Shown: positions 25,583-35,975, counted from the first letter of the stretch. The stretch is 64,000 nucleotides of DNA from Pseudomonas sp. CCC3.1 (GCF_034347405.1 NZ_CP133778.1:372001-436000), one strand, 5' to 3'. Numbers and translations are program-made. Notes: generated from the sequence alone by a model not told the origin.

Positions 25583-26557
25583 TTACGCCTGTAAAAACAG
25601 CTCCGCGTGATGGCAAGCTACTTGGCGGTTATCCAGCACACGCAATGACGGCTCATGAGTGCTGCAAAACTCGGTCGCATACGGGCAGCGCTTGTGGAAG
25701 GCGCAACCTGAGGGCGGGTTCAGCGGGTTGGGCAACTCGCCGACAATTTTGATTTTTGGCTTGAGCGGGTCCGGGTGAATGGTCGGGGTCGCTGACAACA
25801 GCGCCTGGGTGTAGGGGTGCAGCGGCCGGGTGTAGATCTCTTCTTTTGGGCCCATTTCTACTGGGCGGCCCAGGTACATCACCAGCACTTCATCGGCCAC
25901 GTGCCGCACCACCGCCAGGTTGTGTGAGATGAAGACGTAGGCGGTGTTGAATTCTTGCTGCAAGTCCATGAACAGGTTGAGTACCTGCGCTTGAATCGAT
26001 ACGTCGAGCGCGGAAGTCGGTTCGTCTGCCACCAGCACTTTGGGTTGCAGCATCATCGCCCGTGCCAGGGCGATGCGTTGGCGCTGTCCCCCCGAGAACA
26101 TGTGCGGGTAGCGGTGGTAATGCTCTGGGCGCAAGCCGACCTGTTTCATCATGGCCTGAACCTTGTCGCGGCGTTCGCTGGCGCTCAGTTGGGTGTTGAT
26201 CAGCAACGGTTCAGCCAACTGATCCCCGACTTTTTGCCGAGGGTTGAGCGAGGCGTAAGGGCTCTGGAAGACCATCTGTACATCTTTGCGCAGTTGTTTG
26301 CGTTCAGCCTTGTTGGCGCCTGCGACTTCTTGTCCGGCGATTTTCAACGAGCCGGAGGACGGTTCTTCAATCAGGGTCAGGGCGCGGGCCAAGGTGGATT
26401 TGCCACAGCCTGATTCGCCGACCACGGCCAAGGTTTTCCCGGCTTCCAGTTCAAACGATACGCCGTTGAGGGCGCGTACCTGCGCGTGACCCTTGAACAG
26501 GCCGCGGGACACTTCGTAATGACGGGTTAGGTCGCGGGCAGTAAGAACAACAGTCAT
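25583..26557 (-). CDS. dppF: di/tripeptide ABC transporter ATP-binding subunit DppF
   Basis: One of the two ATPases of the peptide importer, 324 residues. Walker A is GESGCGKST, the signature is SGGQRQRIALARAM and Walker B is VLVADEPTSALD. The C-terminal oligopeptide-transporter zone with the Fe-S-type cysteine cluster (SGCAFHKRCPYATEFC) is present. Its ATG overlaps the dppD stop by one base. Last gene of the dpp operon. Confidence 0.93.
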   Translation of the reverse strand: MTVVLTARDLTRHYEVSRGLFKGHAQVRALNGVSFELEAGKTLAVVGESGCGKSTLARALTLIEEPSSGSLKIAGQEVAGANKAERKQLRKDVQMVFQSPYASLNPRQKVGDQLAEPLLINTQLSASERRDKVQAMMKQVGLRPEHYHRYPHMFSGGQRQRIALARAMMLQPKVLVADEPTSALDVSIQAQVLNLFMDLQQEFNTAYVFISHNLAVVRHVADEVLVMYLGRPVEMGPKEEIYTRPLHPYTQALLSATPTIHPDPLKPKIKIVGELPNPLNPPSGCAFHKRCPYATEFCSTHEPSLRVLDNRQVACHHAELFLQA

Positions 26558-27525
26558 TACGCCACCTCCTGATTCAAGGGAAAGAAGCAGCGCACTTGGC
26601 TATGGGTTTGGGGGAAAAGGGCCGGGCGTTGTTGGCGGCAGCTGTCTTGCACGTACGGGCAGCGCGGTGACAGCAGGCAACCTTGCGGACGGTCGTAACG
26701 CCCCGGCACGATGCCGGGCAAGGTCGCCAGACGTGCAGCGCCCATGCTGTGTTCCGGGATTGCGGCCAGTAGCGCCTCGCTGTAGGGGTGAGCCGGCACG
26801 TCGAACAGATCGGGCACTTGACCCACTTCGACCGCCTGACCGGCATACATCACGCAGACCCGCTGTGCGGTTTCAGCCACCACGGCCAAATCGTGGGTGA
26901 TGAGCACCAGCCCCATGTTCTGTTCGCGTTGCAAGTTGAGCAGCAAGTCCATGATCTGGGCTTGAATGGTCACGTCCAGCGCGGTGGTCGGCTCGTCAGC
27001 GATCAGCAGTTTGGGCTCGCCGGCAATCGCCATGGCAATTGCTACACGCTGGCTCATGCCACCCGACAGTTGGTGCGGGTAGGCCTCCATGCGACTGGCG
27101 GCGCCGGGTATTTCTACTTTTTCCAGCAGCTCGATGGCGCGTTTACGGGCGTCTTTTTTCGACATTTTAAGGTGCAGGCGCAGCACTTCTTCAATCTGAA
27201 AACCCACGGTGTAGCTGGGGTTCAGCGCGGTCATCGGGTCTTGAAAGACCATCGCCATGTCTTTACCCACAATTTGTCGGCGTTGACGCGGGCTAAGGGT
27301 GAGCATGTTGGTGCCGTCGAAGCTCAGCGCGTCGGCGGTGACGATGCCGGGGTGCTCGACCAGGCCCATCAGCGCCATCATGGTCACGGACTTGCCGGAC
27401 CCCGATTCGCCGACGATGGCCAGGACTTCGCCTTTATCCACAGACAGGCTCAAACCATCGACCACGGGCACGGCATTGGCGTCGCCAAAGCGGACGTTGA
27501 GATTCTTGATTTCTAGCAGTGACAT
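26557..27525 (-). CDS. dppD: di/tripeptide ABC transporter ATP-binding subunit DppD
   Basis: Second ATPase, 322 residues from the ATG at 27525 (GAGGAG ribosome site; the longer frame to 27570 is not needed). Walker A is [10 protein letters not shown], the signature is [15 protein letters not shown] and Walker B is [12 protein letters not shown]. The C-terminal cysteine motif is [15 protein letters not shown]. It follows dppC after 10 bp. Confidence 0.93.
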   Translation of the reverse strand: MSLLEIKNLNVRFGDANAVPVVDGLSLSVDKGEVLAIVGESGSGKSVTMMALMGLVEHPGIVTADALSFDGTNMLTLSPRQRRQIVGKDMAMVFQDPMTALNPSYTVGFQIEEVLRLHLKMSKKDARKRAIELLEKVEIPGAASRMEAYPHQLSGGMSQRVAIAMAIAGEPKLLIADEPTTALDVTIQAQIMDLLLNLQREQNMGLVLITHDLAVVAETAQRVCVMYAGQAVEVGQVPDLFDVPAHPYSEALLAAIPEHSMGAARLATLPGIVPGRYDRPQGCLLSPRCPYVQDSCRQQRPALFPQTHSQVRCFFPLNQEVA

Positions 27526-27535
27526 GGGAATCTCC

Positions 27536-28447
27536 TCAGGCGGCGTTCTTGAGTTTCGGGTCCAGCGCATCGCGCAGACCGTCGCCCATCAGGTTGATTG
27601 CCAGCACGCTGAGCAAAATGGTCAAGCCGGGCAGGCTCACGACCCACCACGCACGTTCAATGTAGTCACGCGCCGAGGCCAGCATTGTGCCCCACTCCGG
27701 AGTGGGCGGTTGTACGCCCAAGCCCAGAAAGCCCAGGGCGGCCGCGTCGAGAATGGCTGACGAAAAGCTCAGCGTGGCCTGTACGATCAAGGGCGCCATG
27801 CAGTTGGGCAGCACGGTGATGAACATCAGGCGTGGCAAGCTGGCACCGGCCAGGCGAGCAGCTGTGACGTAGTCGCGGTTCAGTTCGCCCATCACCGCCG
27901 CGCGGGTCAGGCGTACGTAGGACGGCAGCGAGACCACGGCAATCGCGATCACGGTGTTGATCAGGCCAGGGCCGAGGATGGCGACAATCGCCACCGCCAG
28001 CAGCAACGAGGGCAGGGCCAGCATGATGTCCATTAAGCGCATGATGCCGGGGCCAAGCAGGCGCGGGAAGAACCCGGCGAACAGGCCCAGAATCACGCCC
28101 GGGATCAGCGAAATCACCACCGATGACAAGCCGATCAGCAGCGACAGGCGCGAACCTGCGATCAGGCGTGACAGCATGTCACGGCCCAGCTCGTCGGTGC
28201 CCAACAGAAATTGCCAATTGCCACCCTCAAGCCAGACCGGCGGGGTCAGCAGGAAGTCGCGGTATTGCTCGCTCGGGTTGTGGGGCGCGACCCATGGGGC
28301 AAAAATCGCGCAGAACACGATGATGCTCATGAAGATCAGGCCAGCTACAGCGCCTTTGTTTTTGGCGAAGGCATGCCAGAACTCTTTGTACGGGGATGGA
28401 TAAAGCAGGCTTTGATCCACTTCAGTCGCGTTGGTTGATGTGCTCAT
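27536..28447 (-). CDS. dppC: di/tripeptide ABC transporter permease DppC
   Basis: 303 residues from the ATG at 28447. N-terminal cytoplasmic leader, TM1 ([20 protein letters not shown]), then a five-helix permease core with the docking loop [20 protein letters not shown] and the family tail [14 protein letters not shown]. It forms the membrane channel with DppB, whose stop lies 10 bp upstream. Confidence 0.93.
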   Translation of the reverse strand: MSTSTNATEVDQSLLYPSPYKEFWHAFAKNKGAVAGLIFMSIIVFCAIFAPWVAPHNPSEQYRDFLLTPPVWLEGGNWQFLLGTDELGRDMLSRLIAGSRLSLLIGLSSVVISLIPGVILGLFAGFFPRLLGPGIMRLMDIMLALPSLLLAVAIVAILGPGLINTVIAIAVVSLPSYVRLTRAAVMGELNRDYVTAARLAGASLPRLMFITVLPNCMAPLIVQATLSFSSAILDAAALGFLGLGVQPPTPEWGTMLASARDYIERAWWVVSLPGLTILLSVLAINLMGDGLRDALDPKLKNAA

Positions 28448-28457
28448 GGTCAGGATC

Positions 28458-29468
28458 TCAGCGCTGGTGGCGGATGCGTGGGTTGGCAAGGCCGTAGAGG
28501 ATGTCCACCACGAAGTTGACCAGAATCACCAGGCAGGCGATTAGCAGGATGCCGTTTTGCACCACGGGATAGTCCCGGGCACCAATGGCTTCGATCAGCC
28601 ATTTGCCGATTCCAGGCCACGAGAAGATGGTTTCGGTGAGCACGGCTCCCCCAAGCAGGGTGCCGACTTGCAGGCCGATCACGGTTAACACCGGGATCAG
28701 CGCGTTGCGCAGGCCGTGCACGAATACCACGCGTGCCGGTGACAGGCCTTTGGCTCGGGCGGTGCGGATGTAGTCTTCGCGCAGCACTTCGAGCATGGAT
28801 GAACGGGTCATTCGCGCAATCACCGCCAGCGGGATGGTGCCGAGCACGATGGCTGGCAGGATCATGTGGTGCAGCGCGTCCCAGAAGGCTTCGGGTTGAT
28901 CGCTGAGCAGGGTGTCAATGAGCATGAAGCCCGTCTTTGGCTCGATGTCGTAAAGCAGGTCGATACGCCCGGTCACAGGGGTCCAGCCCAGCCCGACGGA
29001 GAAGAACATGATCAGGATCAGCGCCCACCAGAAGATAGGCATGGAATAACCCGCGAGCGATAGTCCCATGACCCCGTGGTCAAACAATGAGCCGCGCTTG
29101 AGCGCCGCAACAACCCCGGCCAGCAGCCCGAGGACGCCTGCAAACAACAGCGCGAACAGTGCCAGTTCAAGGGTTGCCGGGAACAGCACGGAAAATTCGC
29201 TCCACACGCTTTCACGTGTGCGCAACGACTCTCCCAGGTCGCCGTGGGCAAGCTTGCCGACGTAATCGAAATACTGTTCGTACAGCGGCTTGTTCAGGCC
29301 CAGACGCTCCATGGCTTGAGCGTGCATTTCAGGGTCTACCCGACGCTCACCCATCATGACTTCGACTGGATCGCCGGGGATCATGCGAATCAGGGCAAAG
29401 GTCAGCAAGGTGATGCCGAAGAACGTGGGGATCAACAACCCCACGCGGCGGGCAATAAAACTAAACAT
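28458..29468 (-). CDS. dppB: di/tripeptide ABC transporter permease DppB
   Basis: 336 residues. N-terminal FIARRVGLLIPTFFGITLL and RMIPGDPVEVMMGERR are the DppB/OppB signature; the docking loop is RTARAKGLSPARVVFVHGLR and the end is YGLANPRIRH. It follows the binding-protein gene across a 75-bp gap that contains a short GC-rich hairpin, a common device to leave more binding protein than permease. Confidence 0.93.
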   Translation of the reverse strand: MFSFIARRVGLLIPTFFGITLLTFALIRMIPGDPVEVMMGERRVDPEMHAQAMERLGLNKPLYEQYFDYVGKLAHGDLGESLRTRESVWSEFSVLFPATLELALFALLFAGVLGLLAGVVAALKRGSLFDHGVMGLSLAGYSMPIFWWALILIMFFSVGLGWTPVTGRIDLLYDIEPKTGFMLIDTLLSDQPEAFWDALHHMILPAIVLGTIPLAVIARMTRSSMLEVLREDYIRTARAKGLSPARVVFVHGLRNALIPVLTVIGLQVGTLLGGAVLTETIFSWPGIGKWLIEAIGARDYPVVQNGILLIACLVILVNFVVDILYGLANPRIRHQR

Positions 29469-29543
29469 CGTGTGGTGTTCCTCATCAGCCGGTTAGGCAA
29501 GTCCGCCATTGCTCGGGTGAACGCTGGCGGGTTTTTTATTGTT

Positions 29544-31139
29544 CTACTTCACCTGGGTAGTGGCGAAATTGTTGTTGGTCAACGGGCTTAGGGTGTAGCC
29601 CTCGACGTTTTTGCGCATGGCTGTAAAGAGCATAGGGTGTGCGACGTTGATCCAGGGTTGTTCTTGATGAAATATCACCTGTGCTTGTTCATAGAGTGCC
29701 GCCCGTTCTGCGGGTTCACTGATGTTACGGGCTTTGGTGATCAGGTCTTCGAAGGCTTTATTGCACCAGCGTGCATAGTTCTCGCCGTTTTTGGCAGCCT
29801 CGCAACTAAGCAGCGGGGTCAGGAAGTTGTCCGGGTCGCCGTTGTCGCCGCCCCAGCCCGTGGACACCAGGTCATGCTCGCCGGCTTTGGAACGCTTGAG
29901 CATTTCACCCCACTCCATGACCCGGATGTCGAGTTTGAGCCCGATTTTTGCCAGGTCCGATTGCAGTAACTGAGCCCCCAGCATCGGGTTGGGGTTGGTC
30001 GGTCCGCCGCCGTTGCGGGTGAATAAGGTGAAGGTCGTGCCTTCGGGTACGCCAGCCTCCTTGAGCAGGGCGCGGGCTTTGTCCAGGTCACGGGGGGGGC
30101 TTTGCAGTGTTTTGTTGTACCCCAGCATAGTCGGCGGGTAGGGGGTGATGGCCAGCAGGGCATTGCCATCGCCGTGCACGCTGTTCAGGTACGTCTGTTT
30201 GTCAAAGGCCATGTCGATGGCCTGCCGTACCCGCACATCGCTGAGGTATTTGTGGCTGGAGTTCATGGCGATGTAGCTGGTCATCAGGGCAGCCAGTTCA
30301 TCGACCTTGAGGTTAGGGTCTTTACGAATGTTGGAGACTTCATCGGGTTTGGGGTACAGCGCGACCTGGCATTCGTTGGCCCTGAGCTTTTGCAGGCGCA
30401 CGTTGCTGTCGGTGGTCACGGCGAAAATCAGGTTGTCAGTTGGTGGCTTGCCACGGAAGTAGTCCGGGTTGGCCTTGAAGCGCACTTGGGCGTCTTTGTT
30501 GTAACGCACGAAAATGAACGGGCCGGTGCCAATCGGCTTGCTGTTCAGCTCGGCCGTTTTACCAGCCTTGAGCAGTTGATCAGCGTACTCGGCGGAGTAA
30601 ATCGAAGTAAATGGCATGGCCACATCGCGCAAAAATGGCGATTCGGCATGGTTGAGCGTGATTTTGACGGTCATGTCGTCCACTTTCTCAACGCTTTTGA
30701 GCAGGTTTTTGAAGCCCATGCTTTCGAAATAAGGAAAACCGACTAGCGAGAGCGCATGCCACGGGTGATTTGGGTCCAGTTGGCGCTGAAAACTCCAGAT
30801 CACATCGTCGGCGTTAAGGGGGCGGGTCGGTTTGAAGTAATCGGTGGTGTGAAACTTGACGCCGGGGCGCAGGTAAAACGTGTACTGGAGGCCATCGGCG
30901 CTGATGTCCCAGCGTTCAGCCAGGGCGGGCTCAACATCGGTGGTGCCCGGCTTGAAGTCGACGAGGCGGTTAAGGAGGGTTTCTGCCGAAGCATCGGCCG
31001 TCACGGCAGTGGTGTATTGGACGATGTCGAATCCTTCGGGGCTGGCTTCGGTGCAGACCACCAGATTTTTGGCCGACACACTGATAGCGATGCTGAACAG
31101 TGTCACGGCAAGGGTCGTATGCAGTGGAAGTTTTTTCAT
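29544..31139 (-). CDS. dppA4: periplasmic di/tripeptide-binding protein (DppA4-like)
   Basis: SBP_bac_5 family binder, 531 residues, with signal peptide (TTLAVTLFSIAISVSA cut before KNLVVC). Motifs include SPEGFDIVQYTTAVTADASAE, LNADDVIWSFQRQLD and KPIGTGPFIFVRYNKDAQV. It delivers peptides to DppBCDF, which it directly precedes. Position equals PA4502 in the P. aeruginosa dppA3-opdP-dppA4-dppBCDF cluster as recalled. Confidence 0.9.
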   Translation of the reverse strand: MKKLPLHTTLAVTLFSIAISVSAKNLVVCTEASPEGFDIVQYTTAVTADASAETLLNRLVDFKPGTTDVEPALAERWDISADGLQYTFYLRPGVKFHTTDYFKPTRPLNADDVIWSFQRQLDPNHPWHALSLVGFPYFESMGFKNLLKSVEKVDDMTVKITLNHAESPFLRDVAMPFTSIYSAEYADQLLKAGKTAELNSKPIGTGPFIFVRYNKDAQVRFKANPDYFRGKPPTDNLIFAVTTDSNVRLQKLRANECQVALYPKPDEVSNIRKDPNLKVDELAALMTSYIAMNSSHKYLSDVRVRQAIDMAFDKQTYLNSVHGDGNALLAITPYPPTMLGYNKTLQSPPRDLDKARALLKEAGVPEGTTFTLFTRNGGGPTNPNPMLGAQLLQSDLAKIGLKLDIRVMEWGEMLKRSKAGEHDLVSTGWGGDNGDPDNFLTPLLSCEAAKNGENYARWCNKAFEDLITKARNISEPAERAALYEQAQVIFHQEQPWINVAHPMLFTAMRKNVEGYTLSPLTNNNFATTQVK

Positions 31140-31189
31140 CGAAATCCTCTCTCTTCAAACATGAAGTAATCCTTTTTTACGTCTCCAGG

Positions 31190-31281
31190 CCTGTGGGCGC
31201 CTGGCTTTCCAGCGATGCAGACGACGCTTTTTGTCTGATACACCGGGTCGATGCTATCGCTGGCAAGCCAGCTTCCACAGG
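31190..31281. repeat. REP pair, CTGTGGAAGCTGGCTTGCCAGC family
   Basis: Imperfect inverted arms at about 31190-31216 and 31256-31281 (right arm ATCGCTGGCAAGCCAGCTTC), between opdP and dppA4. It is the only copy of this REP family in the window. Confidence 0.7.
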
Positions 31282-31326
31282 TCTGCAGTCCTTATCGCCG
31301 TGGCCTTGTTGTGCCTAACGAAACGT

Positions 31327-32694
31327 TTACAGAATATTGAACGGGATGGTTGTCACCAGACGAAACTCGTTGATGTTGCCATCAGACTGGTTTTTGCTGG
31401 CTCGGTGCGTGGTGTAAGTCGCGCGGATAGACGTGGCTTTCAGTGGACCGCTTTGGACTGCATAGGATGTGCCAACGCTGTACTCGCTGTGGGTTTCACC
31501 GTCCATGTTGCGTACGTTATAGGCGGTGCCTTTGTAGTCGGTGCCGTCGATGCCCCAACCGCGTGCGTGGTAGGCGTTGAACTTGAGGCCGGGAATACCG
31601 TATTGCGCCATGTTGATGCTGTACGCCAACTGCAGTGATTTCTCGTTGGGGCCGTTAAAGTCCGAGAACAATGAGTTGGCTAAGTGGATGCCGTTTGTTT
31701 CGTGCAGGTAATCGAAGTACTCGTCACCGATGATTTGCTGGTACGACAAGCTCACGGTATGGGCTTGGTGAGTCAAGCCCAGTGCCAGGCTGTAGGCGTC
31801 GTTGTTGATCTCGCCCAGCGCTTTTTTGCCGGTATCGAGGGTCTTGTAGTATTTAAGGTCGGTGTTGACGCCCAGCACTGCATTGTCGCCCCACTCGTGG
31901 GTGGCACCGAAGTAGTACTGGTTCCAGAAGTCTTCAACGTGGGTTGCGAAGAGCGTGGTTTTCAGGCTTTTAAACGGCTGGTAGTTAAGGCCCGCGACGC
32001 TGGCGCGATCTGTTTCGACCCCAAGGGCGCCATATTCACTGCGCAACTTGCTGATACTTTGCTCGGTGCGTGGCGAGACCCTGTCAAATGAGCCCGCGTC
32101 GAACGACAGGTTGTTGAATTCTTTACTGTGCAAGGCCAGCCCTTGGAAGCTTGAGGGCAGTGCCCGGTTGCCGATCACATCAATGCTCGGACTGCTGAAG
32201 TTCTGTCGGCCCACGGTCAGTGTGGTGTTGGAAATCCGTGCGCTGAGGTTGGCTAGCCCCAGCTTGCTCCACTGATCAATGGCATCGCCGTTGCTATGAG
32301 TCAGGGTGCGGTTGTTGGGGCCTGCAATGTCTTTTACGTTGCGATCCAGCGCCATAGCGTTGTAAACCGCGACTTGAGTGCTGAACCCCACAGTGCCCTG
32401 AGTAAAACCAGAGGTGTAATCGACAATAGTGCCCTGCACCCAGTTGATCCGGCGCGGGGTGGATTCTCGGACGCCATTATCGAGGTAACTGAAGCGATCG
32501 TTACGGCGCTTGAGTTCATTGGCATACCAGTTGCGTGTAGTACCGCTCAAGGCCTGCTCTTCAATAAAGCCCTTGGTCTGGCTTTGCTGGCTGGCGCCTG
32601 GTGTTAATTGTGTGGCAATAAATTCGTCGGCATGTGCCTGCGCTGTGAGGCCAGTGATGGATAAGGCAAGTAGCGCGCGTGTTGTCAGTTTCAT
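31327..32694 (-). CDS. opdP: OprD-family outer-membrane porin for peptides (OpdP-like)
   Basis: 455-residue substrate-specific porin. The signal peptide TTRALLALSITGLTAQAHA is followed by the OprD-type N-terminus (QSQTKGFIEEQALSGTTRNW) and alternating barrel strands, ending VTTIPFNIL. OpdP of P. aeruginosa admits glycine-glutamate and other dipeptides; the location between the two DppA genes supports the same role. Confidence 0.88.
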   Translation of the reverse strand: MKLTTRALLALSITGLTAQAHADEFIATQLTPGASQQSQTKGFIEEQALSGTTRNWYANELKRRNDRFSYLDNGVRESTPRRINWVQGTIVDYTSGFTQGTVGFSTQVAVYNAMALDRNVKDIAGPNNRTLTHSNGDAIDQWSKLGLANLSARISNTTLTVGRQNFSSPSIDVIGNRALPSSFQGLALHSKEFNNLSFDAGSFDRVSPRTEQSISKLRSEYGALGVETDRASVAGLNYQPFKSLKTTLFATHVEDFWNQYYFGATHEWGDNAVLGVNTDLKYYKTLDTGKKALGEINNDAYSLALGLTHQAHTVSLSYQQIIGDEYFDYLHETNGIHLANSLFSDFNGPNEKSLQLAYSINMAQYGIPGLKFNAYHARGWGIDGTDYKGTAYNVRNMDGETHSEYSVGTSYAVQSGPLKATSIRATYTTHRASKNQSDGNINEFRLVTTIPFNIL

Positions 32695-33093
32695 GATTGA
32701 GGCTCCTGTTGTTTTTTATTGCTGTTCTTTTATGAGGCTCGGTTTTTTTGGTGCTTTTAGAACGCTGCAAACGTTTGCTCTGGCTATTTTTGGCAAGGGC
32801 TCAACGCGCCACGCGAGGTGGCCAGCAGAGGTCATCAAGGAGTTAGCCAGTCGTTCAGGCAGATGTTTGAGAAGGCTTCATGGCTGAGGGCCTAGAGTGC
32901 CTAGACAAGCCTCGACGTTAGGGGCGCGGCGCGAGGTGGTAAATGCGTCGCGGCTGATAAGTGCGTAGGAAGTGTCTTTTTGTCTTACGGTGTCTGCTGT
33001 AGTACGCAGTGGCCTTTAGATGGCGGGGAGAGGGGCTTACGGGGTGTGCGGCAGGGGACTGAATGCGGCGTTGTCGCCGCATTCACGGGTTAC
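32695..33093. other. 399-bp gap between dppA3 and opdP
   Basis: No gene-like frame. Next to dppA3 it holds the 33061-33084 hairpin; near opdP a GGAGCCTC-type ribosome site. An opdP promoter is plausible but no clear hexamers stand out. Confidence 0.4.
33061..33084 (-). terminator. terminator-like hairpin after dppA3
   Basis: Perfect 10-bp stem GAATGCGGCG / CGCCGCATTC with tetraloop TTGT, 9 bp past the dppA3 stop. No T-tract follows, so it may be an mRNA-stabilising stem rather than a full terminator. Confidence 0.55.
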
Positions 33094-34719
33094 TTATTTA
33101 TCGACGCTGACGCCGTAGAAAGACATCAAGCCCAAGGGGCTGATCTTGAAGCCTTCAACGTTTTTGCGCATCGGCTGATACACCGTTGAGTGGGCGATCG
33201 GTGTGAGCGGGACTTGTTCTTTGAGCAACTTCTGGGCTTGTTCGTAGAGTTTGGTTCGCTCGGTTACGTCCGTGGTGTTCTTGGCGGCCGTGATCAGTTT
33301 GTCGAACTCGGGATTGCACCACTTGGAGAAGTTGTTGCCATTGATCGCGTCGCAGCCGAACAGGGTGCCGAGCCAGTTGTCCGGGTCACCGTTGTCGCCG
33401 CTCCAGCCAATCAGCATCGCGCCGTTTTCACCGCCTTTGGAGCGCTTGATGTACTCGCCCCATTCGTAGGTCATGATCTTGGCCTTGATGCCGATCTTGC
33501 CCCAGTCCGCTTGCAGCATTTCAGCCATCAGCTTGGCATTCGGGTTGTACGGGCGTTGAACCGGCATGGCCCACAAGGTGATTTCGGTGCCTTCCTTGAT
33601 GCCTGCTTCCTTGAGCAGTTGCTTGGCCTTTTCAGGGTCGTAGGGCGCGTCTTTGATCGACTCGTCATACGACCATTGGGTCGGCGGCAAGACGTTGGTC
33701 GCCAACTGGCCTGCGCCCTGATACACCGAATCAATAATTTGTTGTTTGTTCACTGCCATGTCCAGCGCCTGACGAACCTTGAGTTGGGCCATCGGGTTGG
33801 GCTCGTCGCTGCCTTTGATCTTGTCCATCACGTTGTAGGCGATGTAACCCGTGTTGAAACCTGCCTGGTTGGGCATCTTCAGGTTGGGGTCTTCTTTGAG
33901 GGATTGCAGGTCAGCAGGGCGCGGGTAAATGGTGATCTGGCATTCGTTCTTTTTCAGCTTTTGTACGCGTACCGACGGATCGGTGGTGATGGCGAAAATC
34001 AGGTTGTCGATTTTGACGTCTTCAGGCTTCCAGTACGCTTTGTTGCCGGTGTAGCGGATGTTCGAGTCTTTCTGGTAACTCTTGAACACGAACGGGCCAG
34101 TGCCGATGGGCTTCTGGTTGATGTCGGACGGGTTGCCGGCTTTCAGCAGTTTGTCGGCGTACTCGGCCGATTCAATGGAGGCAAAGTGCATGGCCATGTT
34201 TTGGATAAAAGCGGCGTCAACCTTGTCCAGGGTGAACGTGACGGTGTGGTCGTCGACTTTTTTGACTGATTTGATGTTTTTGTCCATCCCCATGTCGGTG
34301 AAGTAGGGGAATTCGGTGGGGTAGGCCTTACGGAACGGCATGTCTTTGTCGAGCATGCGGTTGAAGGTGAAGAGCACATCGTCGGCGTTGAAGTTGCGCG
34401 TGGGGGTGAAGTACGGCGTGGTGTGGAACTTGACCCCTTCCCGTAAATGGAAGGTGTAGGTCAGGTTGTCCGGTGAAGTGTCCCAGCTCGTTGCCAGCCC
34501 GGGAATGACGTTGGTGCTGCCGCGTTCGAACTCGCTGAGGCGGTTGTAGATCGTTTCGGCCGAGGCATCGAAGTCTGTGCCGGTGGTGTATTGGCCGGGG
34601 TCAAAACCGGCCGGGCTGCCTTCAGAGCAATACACCAGATTGGTGGCTGCCTGGGCGAAAGGTGCGCTTGCCAGCAGGCTGGCACCCACCAATAAAGGAA
34701 TGACCGCGTGTTTGAACAT
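33094..34719 (-). CDS. dppA3: periplasmic di/tripeptide-binding protein (DppA3-like)
   Basis: Second SBP_bac_5 binder, 541 residues, with signal peptide (LLVGASLLASAPFAQA before ATNLVYC). It shares with dppA4 the blocks SPAGFDPGQYTTGTDFDASAE, NADDVLFTFNRMLD and KPIGTGPFVFKSYQKDS, but is clearly diverged, so it probably widens the peptide range of one permease. A GAGG ribosome site is present. First gene of the cluster. Confidence 0.9.
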   Translation of the reverse strand: MFKHAVIPLLVGASLLASAPFAQAATNLVYCSEGSPAGFDPGQYTTGTDFDASAETIYNRLSEFERGSTNVIPGLATSWDTSPDNLTYTFHLREGVKFHTTPYFTPTRNFNADDVLFTFNRMLDKDMPFRKAYPTEFPYFTDMGMDKNIKSVKKVDDHTVTFTLDKVDAAFIQNMAMHFASIESAEYADKLLKAGNPSDINQKPIGTGPFVFKSYQKDSNIRYTGNKAYWKPEDVKIDNLIFAITTDPSVRVQKLKKNECQITIYPRPADLQSLKEDPNLKMPNQAGFNTGYIAYNVMDKIKGSDEPNPMAQLKVRQALDMAVNKQQIIDSVYQGAGQLATNVLPPTQWSYDESIKDAPYDPEKAKQLLKEAGIKEGTEITLWAMPVQRPYNPNAKLMAEMLQADWGKIGIKAKIMTYEWGEYIKRSKGGENGAMLIGWSGDNGDPDNWLGTLFGCDAINGNNFSKWCNPEFDKLITAAKNTTDVTERTKLYEQAQKLLKEQVPLTPIAHSTVYQPMRKNVEGFKISPLGLMSFYGVSVDK

Positions 34720-35028
34720 GGATACCTCTGTTTTTTGTCATTTTTAGTGTGAGGGCGACCCGTTGAATCAGCCTCTCGATACTTACCCCGTCCTGGCCGG
34801 TGCAACATGCGCAGCGCGGGTCTGGGTTAACCATAGACCGTTCACGTGTCGCTGCCGGTCGATCCTGACGGGGTGTTACTTATCTAGGCTCTTGGCGGGA
34901 AAATATGTAAGCGCTTATTTGTTTGTGCGTAGGAGCATTCCCTATTGTTTGTGGGTGGGTGAGTGTCGCAGGCATAAAAAGCCCTTGAGGCGCGAAGGCT
35001 TCAAGGGCTTGGGTGATGGCGGTGGTGC
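34720..35028. other. 309-bp gap upstream of dppA3
   Basis: Carries the dppA3 promoter region and, at its far end, the terminator of the SIMPL gene. No coding frame is convincing. Operator candidates (PsdR in P. aeruginosa controls dpp) could not be assigned by eye. Confidence 0.4.
34976..35008 (-). terminator. terminator of the SIMPL-domain gene
   Basis: Stem GCCCTTGA / TCAAGGGC (34981-34988 and 35001-35008) followed on the minus strand by five T residues, about 20 bp past the stop. Confidence 0.75.
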
Positions 35029-35745
35029 TTAAGGCATTTGAATTTCAATCACGCCATCAGCACTCATGCTGATCTCGCTGGTACCGGCTTCGACTTCAGG
35101 TGTCGGCGCGGAATCCATGGCCGGGGATGCCGCTTTCATCATCATCTCGCTGCGCATGTACGGCTGCGGGTAGCCGTTGCTGTTGAGGTTCAGGTTGACG
35201 ATTTTGTAACCCTTGCCGCCCAGTGCATCGGTGGCCAGTTGAGCGCGGGCCTTGAAGGCATTGACCGCATCTTTGAGCAGGGCGTCTTCGCTGGTTTTGC
35301 GGGTGTGATTACCCACGGTGAATTGCATATTGCCCATTTTCAGGGTTTGCATCAGATCGCCGGTGAGTTTGGACAAGGCTGCAAAATCGGTGCTTTCCAG
35401 GCGCAACTCAGCGCGCTCACGCCAGCCGGTGATCTTTTGGGTTTTGTTGTCGTAAATCGGGTAGCTGTTTCGGTTGCCCTGGCGCAGGGTGACGGCTTTA
35501 GCTTGCTTGGCCTCGCCAATGGCTTTGTTCATGATCGTTGTGACTTCGGCAGCCAGCTTGGCCGAATCAGTATTTTGCGCCTCGGTGTACAGCGTCACGA
35601 TCATCAAGTCGCGCGGCACTTCCTGACTGGCTTCTGCGCGCAGCGAGACCTGGTTGTAATTCACCCCCTCAGCCAGTGCTGGAAGGCTGGCAAAGGCGCC
35701 AATGGTCAGAGTCAGTAGGGTGGCAGTGCGCTGAAACGTAAACAT
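35029..35745 (-). CDS. SIMPL-domain (DUF541) periplasmic protein
   Basis: 238 residues from the ATG at 35745 (AGGAG ribosome site). The signal peptide TATLLTLTIGAFASLPALA is cut before EGVNYNQ. The SIMPL core shows LRAEASQEVPRDLMIVTLYT, WRERAELRLESTDFAALSKL and FKARAQLATDALGGKGYKIV. Family members (YggE, BP26) are linked to oxidative-stress protection, with unknown chemistry. It lies divergent from roxS, as in P. aeruginosa (PA4495 next to roxSR). Confidence 0.87.
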   Translation of the reverse strand: MFTFQRTATLLTLTIGAFASLPALAEGVNYNQVSLRAEASQEVPRDLMIVTLYTEAQNTDSAKLAAEVTTIMNKAIGEAKQAKAVTLRQGNRNSYPIYDNKTQKITGWRERAELRLESTDFAALSKLTGDLMQTLKMGNMQFTVGNHTRKTSEDALLKDAVNAFKARAQLATDALGGKGYKIVNLNLNSNGYPQPYMRSEMMMKAASPAMDSAPTPEVEAGTSEISMSADGVIEIQMP

Positions 35746-35975
35746 AGAAGCTCCTTGGGTGAGGTCAGCAATACGCATAAGACTCTAGTGGCCAGTATTC
35801 GGTTCGCCCAGTTACATTTTCGATACAACTGAGCCCGCTCTCACAGGGATGGCAGTTGCGCAGTAGCGCTTTTCCAGAAAAACACACTGTGGCCCATTGC
35901 CGCACTTTTGCCTGCCAGGCCGTCAGCTTGGTTATACTCCGTGCGGTCCGCCTGGAGCACTCATCAGGAGAGCTC

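Noticed and set aside
33190..34269. Plus-strand open frame of 359 residues
   Set aside because: Antisense to dppA3; no ribosome site and shadow-type composition.
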